A DNA stretch of 64,000 nucleotides from an uncultured Prevotellaceae bacterium (GTDB lineage: Bacteria; Bacteroidota; Bacteroidia; Bacteroidales; Bacteroidaceae). The DNA lies in contig CAMHNI010000003.1 of NCBI GenBank assembly GCA_946186505.1, forward strand, positions 1 through 64,000. The letters run 5' to 3'. Position 1 is the first letter of the stretch. Each line of letters starts with the position of its first letter. Positions 13,101 through 22,100 of the stretch are shown here, piece after piece. The position numbers and the translations under genes were made by a program. The notes beneath the pieces are model-generated. The model worked only from the letters and a program-made list of their open reading frames with translations. It had not been told where the DNA came from and did not search any database.

Positions 13101-16100
13101 AGTGGCGGTACGATTAAGAAGAACGTCTATGGTGGTGCTGAATTTGGTGTTGTACGTAACCAAGCTACGGTGACTATTTCGGGAACCGCTGACATCAAAG
13201 GCAGTGTCTATGGTGGAGGAAAAGGAAGTGATGATTATCAGGATTTAACCCCAATCAAGGTCGGTGGCTATGATAATTTATATTACTCTTTCACACCGAT
13301 GCTTTGGAATGGTGTTGTGGCTGGTAATACGATTGTGAATATCAATGGTGGTACAGTTGGAATGAATGTCTATGGCGGTGGTGAACTGGCATCTGTCGGT
13401 CTTATCGACTTCGTCAGCGACGAAAACGGAAACTTTACGAACATGCCAAAGCACACAAGCCTGACAGATGGCTTCGGCTTGAGTTGGCCGTATAAGTTCA
13501 CCTACCATGCAGCAGCTCCGAATGATGCTGCGCTTGGTGGTAATATTATTGGCGGTAAGGCTACCGTCACTATTACTGGTGGCCATATCGGTAGTAGCAC
13601 CTGGAACGACGGTACTGGCTACGTGTTCGGTGGTGGCAAGGGAAAGGTGGAATTCGGGATTACCAGTATTTCAGACCAGCGTTATACAGAGGCTTTCTGC
13701 GCCAACGTCCGAGAGACAGAGGTGAAAATCAACTATGGTTCTACGCCTACAGACAAGAATTCTTCAAATATCGGGGCTGAGGCTAATTGCATCATGGGTG
13801 CTGTCTATGGTGGCGGTGAGGACGGTCACGTCTATGAGAATACAGCTGTCAATATCACTGGTGGTTTGATTGGTCTGAGCGTCTATGGTGCTGGTAAGGG
13901 TATCAGCATGTATAAGGGCTATTTAAGAGATCAGAATACCAAAAATTTTAAAAGCACAACAGAGGATCTCTATAGCTGGACAGCCGGAAAGGTATATGGC
14001 AACGCAACCGTCACCATGACAGGCGGTCACGTGTTGAACAATGTCTATGGCGGCGGATACCTTGGTTCAGTGGGTAAGGGTAACTATGCTGGCGGTGCTG
14101 ACGACTACTATAAAGAGGGATATGGTGAGACACTCCAAGGCAATCTTTGGGCCAGTACCACTGAGGGAGATAATGCCTGGCAGTTCCTGAACAGCGGCAA
14201 GGCTACCGTCATAATTGAGGGTGGAACCATTGGCACTCTAAACGGTACATACGGCAATGTGGGCGGTTCAACTGACCCGACACCTTCGGGTATGGTCTTT
14301 GGTGGTAGCCGCGGCCAATCTGCGGAGGACGTCATGCTCGATCCACGTTATGAATATGCCCCCAACTTCTACTTAGGCTATGTCAACAATACTGAAGTTA
14401 CCATTGGCACTACCGAAGGAGGTGCTCCACGCATTTATAGTCAAGTATTCGGTGGTGGTCGTGACGGACATGTACGTGGCAATGCTCACGTCATTGTAAA
14501 CAATGGTATCATCGGTCAGACTTACACTGAGACAGAAGCTGTGGCTGGCTCAACAGCTGACTACCAACGTTATCATCGTGGTAACGTCTATGGCTCTGGC
14601 TCTGGTCTGGGCCAGTGGACTACTGGAAAACACGGTATGTCTTCTGGTTCTGTGACCCGCAACACAACCGTTGACATCAATGGCGGTACTATTTACAATA
14701 ATGTATATGGTGGAGGAGCCTTGTCCTCTGTAGGTCCTCCAAGACTTGACCCGGAGAAAGATTATGCTCCTGCCGATTGGTCGAAGTGCGTTGTCAATAT
14801 TAATGGCGGCACAATCGGCGATCCGACAGTCTATGATGAGCATGAGTATGGCGGTTGCGTCTATGGTGCAAGCCGTGGTAACGACTTCGCAACGGATGAG
14901 TCGCCAGACAACTTCGCTACCGTTTTGTGGACACTGGTGAACATCAATGATGGTAACATTGCCGGCAACGTCTATGGCGGTGCCAAGGGCGGTCTCGTCT
15001 GGAAGGACACCGAGGTGAACCTGAAGGGTGGACGTGTTTATCACGATGCATACGGCGGCGGTCAGGGTACGATGACACCAAACATTGCCGCTAACGTGGG
15101 TGGTACTACTGTGGAGTTGAATAAAAACGTAGCTACCACTGACAAGGGCTGTATCGTAGAACGCATCTTCGGCTGTAACGACCTGAACGGTACGCCGAGA
15201 GGACACGTGAAGGTGCACGTCCATGCGACACAGAACAAAACCACGAGTGATATATCTACAAAGATTGCTCCTCCAGAATATTCCACCAAGAGGAATACAA
15301 GTTCGACACCGGAAGAAGGCTATAAGGCATGGCTGACGAGATTGATTGGCGTAGCGAAGCCTTCTGGCACTGTACTGACAGGAATTGAAGCGACCGTTAT
15401 CTCTGCCGCAGAAACGGTATTGAGCGGCATAACAACGGAAGAGGCATCGTTGACCGATAATGAGAAGAAAACGATTAGCGATGAGGCCCTGAAAGTTATC
15501 AAAGCCATTGAACAACTGCATGATTATGACGTGAAGGCGGTCTATGGCGGCGGCAACCTGGCAATATACGAACCCTACGGCCCTGCTGCCAACAACACAG
15601 AGGCCGACTTCAAGGCAACGAAGGAGTACACCGAAGTCATCATCGAGGGCTGCGACGTGACCAGCATCAAACAGGTGTATGGCGGCGGCAATGCCGCCTC
15701 AGTGCCAGCCACGAATGTCTCTGTGAAATCTGTCTTTATCATCGATGAACTCTTCGGCGGTGGTAACGGCTTCGACCACTACACGATTAACGACAAGTGG
15801 TACGAGAACCCCGGTGCCAACATCGGTTACTATGCTACGGAAGAGCATGTCACTGACGACACAACAAATAACGGAAGCACTGAGGACAAAAGGTACCGGA
15901 CCGTGGCTAAGCCTAATTCCTCGACGAAGGAAGACCGTCAACAATACTATGCCTACGGATCTGGCCGAGCTGAAACGACGGTCACCGGCGGACATATCCA
16001 TACCGTCTATGGCGGCAGTAACGAGAAGGGTAACATCCGCGAAGTGGCATTGTCGCAATACCAGAAGTCGGGCACCTGTACGCTGGTTACAGACGAGAGC

Positions 16101-19100
16101 TACGGCGGCAGTAAGAGAGCTGAGATGGACGGTGAGATACAGGTGGTCATGGACTGCGTGGAGAATGGCGGTATTTACTTCGGCGGTTCCCAGGATGCTG
16201 ACATCAACAACAATGTGACCATCAATATCACCAATGGTTCTTACCAGAAGGTTTATGGCGGCAACAACAAGGCCGGAACCATCAATGGAGCCATCACCAT
16301 CAATATCGAGGAGAAGGGATGTACGCCCATCGAGATTGGCGAGCTGTATGGCGGCGGCTTCAAGGCCCCCTACTCTATCTATGGCTATCAGAAAGACAGT
16401 AATGGAAAACTTGTCACAGTACCTGACCCTGTGGAAAAAGACGATGAAGGAAATCCCATCAAGAACCGTATTCCGCTCAGAGCCGGGGACACGGGCGCTT
16501 TAACAACACCCCATCGTGACCCCTACATCAACATCATCTCGGCCACATCAATAGGAACCATCTATGGCGGTGGTGACCAAGCATTAGTCGTAGGCAGTCC
16601 GCATGTCAATGTGAATATGCAGGAAGGTATCATTCTTAAAGAATATGCCCAGAAGCTTCCCGGCTACTCAAGCCTCACCATTGAAAATGGCGGGAAAGAC
16701 GCTGACGGCAACAAGATCCTGCCCATCGGCACCATCGGCTCCATCTATGGTGGTGGTAACCTGGCCAGCGTGGAAGGCAATACGTTTGTGGACATCGGAA
16801 CAGGCTCATGGTACAACTACAAAGAAAAAGCGATTGAGGCGATAAGCCGCAAGGAAGCCAATATTACCGGTAATGTCTATGGAGGAGGCAAGGGTAAGGC
16901 TGATAACTTCACGTGCGACAAAGCCATGGTGGGACATGACGGCGGAGGCGTAACGAACGACGAAGGCAATACGAGTGTTACCATCGGCTACGGCACGATT
17001 GGAGGCTCCGTCTATGGCGGCGGTGAGATAGGCCGCGTGGAAAACAATGCCGACGTGACGATAGGTATCGCGTCAGGAACAGGTCCCGTCATCATGGGCG
17101 ATGTCTATGGTGCCGGTCAGGGTGTACCTACTCACGGCTACTCAGGTTTGACACGTGGTAACACGACGGTCACCGTCCAGGGCAGTTCCAAGGTCATGGG
17201 CTCCGTCTATGGCGGCGGTGAGATGGCGTCTGTTGGCAGCTATAACATTGCAACAACCCAAGCACTTGCCGATGAACACCATGTAGAAGTAGGCATGCCG
17301 TATGGTCTGAAAAGTGGTGGAAAGAACACGGTCGTCGTCACGGACAGTGCCGAGATTGGTCCTGACAACATGCTGATGCACAACAAAGTGACTGGCAAGC
17401 CTGACGACAAAGGACATGTCTTTGGTGCCGGCAGGGGTGTCGTGGCGTACGAAACAAGGAATCCCGGACGATGGTACATGAAAAAAACCACTAATGAGGA
17501 AACCGGTGAAGAGGTATCCGTATATACATGGGAAGCTTACGGCGAAGCAAACGAGTCTGACTACCTGAGATACACTAAGACACTGGGCTTGTCGGACCAT
17601 ACCGAGGTGACCATCGAAGGCGATGCCTTCATCAAAGGCTCGGTTTATGGCGGTGCTGAGAATGGCCATGTACGCACGGACACCCATGTGATCATCGACG
17701 GCAACTGTCAGATTGGCAACGGCTATGTGCAGATGACCGACGACGGAACGTATCTCGACTCATTGGCATCCCCGCTTATCCCGATAGCCGTCAACCGTCG
17801 CTATACGGCGGCCGAATGGGCGGGAAGGAAGCTGATCACCACCGACGCCGATCCTGTTGAGTTGCGGACGCTGGCCGCTACGTATTACAAATCGTCGCTG
17901 CCTGAATGTGCCAGCTGGAGATACGGTCATGACACAGACGGCGACGGCAAGAACGATTTGTTTGCAAGCTATGACAAGTTTGCAAGCACTGTGTCAGGAC
18001 ATGAAGAAGAATACCCATTAGAAAATGGTCAGAGTGAAGCAAAATCGACCGACGGCGGTCGCCGGGTGGCTTCTGACGGTCATACCTTCTATGGCAATGT
18101 CTTCGGCGGTGGTTCGGGCTACTATCCTTACAAGGCCGGCAGATGGAACTTCGACGCAGGATCCGTAGGTGGCAACTGTGTCCTGGAGATCAAGGGCGGT
18201 CATATCCTGACCAACGCCTACGGTGCCAGTGAGTTTGCCAATACCAGCGGCAGCACAACCGTCACCATGACGGGCGGAACGATTGGCGTTCCGCGCACTT
18301 TGGGCCAGATAGCCGCCCACCCCGTCACCTGCTACCTCTTCGGTGCAGGCAAGGGTGACCAGCGTCTGTTCTTCAACAAGGAGACCAACGTGCAGGATGT
18401 CACAATCACCGTTTCAGGCGACACCATCTACGGCTCTGTCTTCGGTGGTGGTGAGGACGGCCATGTATTAGGCAACGTCACCATGAACATCAACTCCGGT
18501 GCATGGATTGGTACGTGGGGCACCAGCTATGTCGATGGCAACGTCTTCGGCGGTGGCCGTGGCTTCAGCGGTGAGGCACTGACAGCGGGCAATGTGGCCG
18601 GTACGATTACGATGAACATCAACGGCGGCACGATGCTGGGCAGCATCTACGGCGGCGGCCGACTGGCTTCCGTGGGCTACGGTCTGTTCCTGGATGAGGG
18701 CGACGAGCTCGAACACTACGGCGAGATGATTGAAGACGGCAAGAAGCAAGTCTTCAACGATGACAGAACCACCAGCATTGAGGATGGGGCAGGCGTGAAG
18801 CACGGCCACATCGACATCAATATCAAAGGCGGCACCATCGGTAACGACAATGAGTACAAGTATTTCACCGTCAACGTCGATACCGACGGAAAAACGTCAG
18901 GAGAAATCATCCGTGCAAGGGATGCCGCCTTGGCGGCTCAGAAGACGGCCAACGACATGCCTGACACTGACTTCGAGCTGAGCGACTCGACAACAAACGG
19001 CACCGTCAGGACCTACGACTACCGCCTTACCCACACCAAGGGCGGCAACGTCTTCTGCGGCAGTATGGGACGCATGTACTATCTGGACGGCGCCCCCATC

Positions 19101-22100
19101 ACGAACTGGACTCAACTGGGCAACGTCAAGAGCACGAAGCTGCACATCACCGGCGGTACCATCAAGAGCAATGTCTATGGCGGCGGTGAGCTGGGCTTTG
19201 TCAGCGGCAAGCATGCCGTTCAAGTTGGCGACTCGCTGAGTACGGAGATTCTCATTGACGGCGGTACCATCGGCACCGAGATCAAGGACGGCAACACGAC
19301 GAAGTACTCCTTCGGCAGCGTCTATGGCGGTGGCCGTGGCAGCACCATTGAGAGATTTGCCGGTTTGACAGGGCTTAACGAGTACCCCAAGTACTACGCG
19401 GCCATCATTGAGGACAGCACGCAGATAGTCATGAACGACGGCGCGGTGAAAGCCAGTATCTATGGCGGTGGCGAAGTGGGCAACGTGAAAGGTAGTGCCA
19501 ACGTGACCATCAATGGCGGCACCATCGGTATTGACCACCAGGGCGACACCTATTTCGGCGGTGCCAGGATAGGCAACGTCTTTGGCGGTGGCTCGGGCGA
19601 CCGTACCATCTCACGCTGCGGCGCAGTCCATACAAACACCACGGTCAACATCACCGGCGGCACCATCTACCATAACGTCTATGGCGGCGGTTCCTACGGT
19701 TCTGTTGGCACCTACGACTACGAAATGGGCTACGAGGAACAGTTTGGTGCCAACAAGGTGCAAGACATCCTGAACGTGACAAACGGCACCTCCCGCGTCA
19801 ACATCACGGGCGGCACCATCGGCATCAACGGCAACGAAAACGGCATGGTGTTCGGCTCAGGACGTGGTGAAATCAGCGCACCGGGAGAGCGCGACAAACG
19901 CGACAACTTCTTAGGATGGGTCAATGACTCCCACGTGACCATCGGCACCAAGAACGGCGGCATCGGCGATACGCAGCCCAAGGTTCGCGGCTCTGTCTAT
20001 GGCAGCGGCGAGAACGGCCACAACTTCAATGATGCCACGGTGAACATCCACAGCGGTGTCATCGGCATCACGGAAGGCTCGCCCATCACCTACAAAGGCG
20101 AGGCATGCAGCGGCCCCGACTACCCCTACCGTGGCAACGTCTATGGCGCGGGCTGCGGTACCGACACCTATATTGACCTCGCCACCGGTGAGGAGAAGTA
20201 CAACCCCTGGGCCGGCATTGTCTTTGGCAACACGACGGTCAACATTGACGGCGGACTGATAGTCCAGAACGTCTATGGTGGCGGCTCCATGGGTTCGGTG
20301 GGTAAGATCAAGGTGAACTATGCCATGATGGCCGACCCGAACAATGCACAACAGCTAATTCCCGACCGTACCAAGCCTGACACGGCCTCGGTCTATAAGC
20401 ATGCCGACGTCCGCATGATTACAGACGCCAATGGGGTCACCAAGGAGGTCGTCTATGGTTTCGGCCTCAGCTGGCCCTACGAGTTCACGTTTGAAAAAGG
20501 CGGCAAGGCCACCATCAACATCACCGGCGGCCACCTCGGCATCTATGGCCATGACGGCGGCGACGTGTTCGGTGCTGCCCGTGGCGATGCCGGCGACCGC
20601 TACAAGACATCACATCTGGCCCGCGTCAACGAGACCGAGGTGAACATCAAATATCCTACGACAGCCAATTTGACGGACACGACCAATCTGGCGGCGGCCT
20701 TCATCACCGGTTCCGTCCATGGCAGCGGCGAAGACGGCTATGTCTATGGCGACACCCACGTGACGCTGACCGGAGGACTGGTCTGCCACTCGCTCTACGG
20801 CGGCGGCAAGGGTAAGGGTACCTATACGCAGAAACTGCTCAAGATTGGCGCTACGGCGGCATCGGCAACAGCAAAAGACTATTACGATGCCTACATCTAC
20901 AGCCTTATCTCAGGTAAGGTGATGGGCAACACCTACGTCAACATGAGCGGCGGCCGTGTGATGCGTAACGTCTATGGCGGCGGCAACATCGCCTCGGTGG
21001 GCAAGGGCAACTATGCCGGCGGACCTGACGACTACTACCCCGCCGGCTATGGCGAGACGCTGACAGGAGAAAATAACAAGCTTTGGACGAGCACGTTCGA
21101 TGACAGTGAAGAAGTGTCAACCACGAACAAGCCCGATACGGCCTACTACTTCCTCAACAGCGGCAAGACCAACGTCGTAGTGACAGGCGGTACCATCGGC
21201 TACATCGACAGCGCCAATCCCGACAACAGCTTCAAGAACGGTCTGCCTTACGGCAATGTCTTCGGCGGCAGTACCGGTGAGGCAGCACCGAACGTAGATA
21301 GGAATCTCTCGCCACGCTACCACTACTGCCCGTCGTTCTTCTCGGGCTACGTCAACGAGACGGACGTCACTATCGGAACGGAAGGCAGCGAAACGGGACC
21401 CGTCATCCTTGGCTCCGTCTATGGCGGCGGTCAGGACGGTCACGTGCGCCGATGGACGAACGTGAAGATCAACAGCGGTACGATCGGACTGCCCTTCAAT
21501 GCAGAAAACAAGACGCTCCTGAAGACATCAGACCCGAGCGACGAGCAGTGGCTGTATCGCGGCAACGTCTATGGTGCCGGCTCCGGAATCAGCCAGTACA
21601 AGTACAACAAGGTTACCACGTCAGGCACGACGACAGAAACAGGCTACAGCACCTCTGCCGGTTCCGTCAGCCACTTCACGCAGGTGGAAGTCAAGGGCGG
21701 TACCATCTACCGCAATGTCCTCGGCGGCGGTTCACTGGCCACCGTTGGTCCTCCGAAGATTGGAGCGCCTGACTATGCTGCCATCAAGGGTGCCAACGCG
21801 GCTGACTGGGGTAAGCAGAGCCTGAACATGGTCACCATCGGCGGCGGTAAGACGGCTGACAACAAGACCGCGATTGTGACAATCGGTGAGCAGAACGGTG
21901 TGAACGCTGGCTACGGCGGCAACGTCTTCGGCGGCAGCCGTGGTGAGGGCGAGGCTACCCTGGGTTCAAACTTCGCATCGTTCGCCACATCCATCTGGAC
22001 GAAGGTGCTCATTAGGGACGGTGCCAACATCCTCGGCAACGTCTTCGGCGGCGGTAACGCCGGTGAGGTGATGAAGGATACCGACGTGCAGATAGGCGAC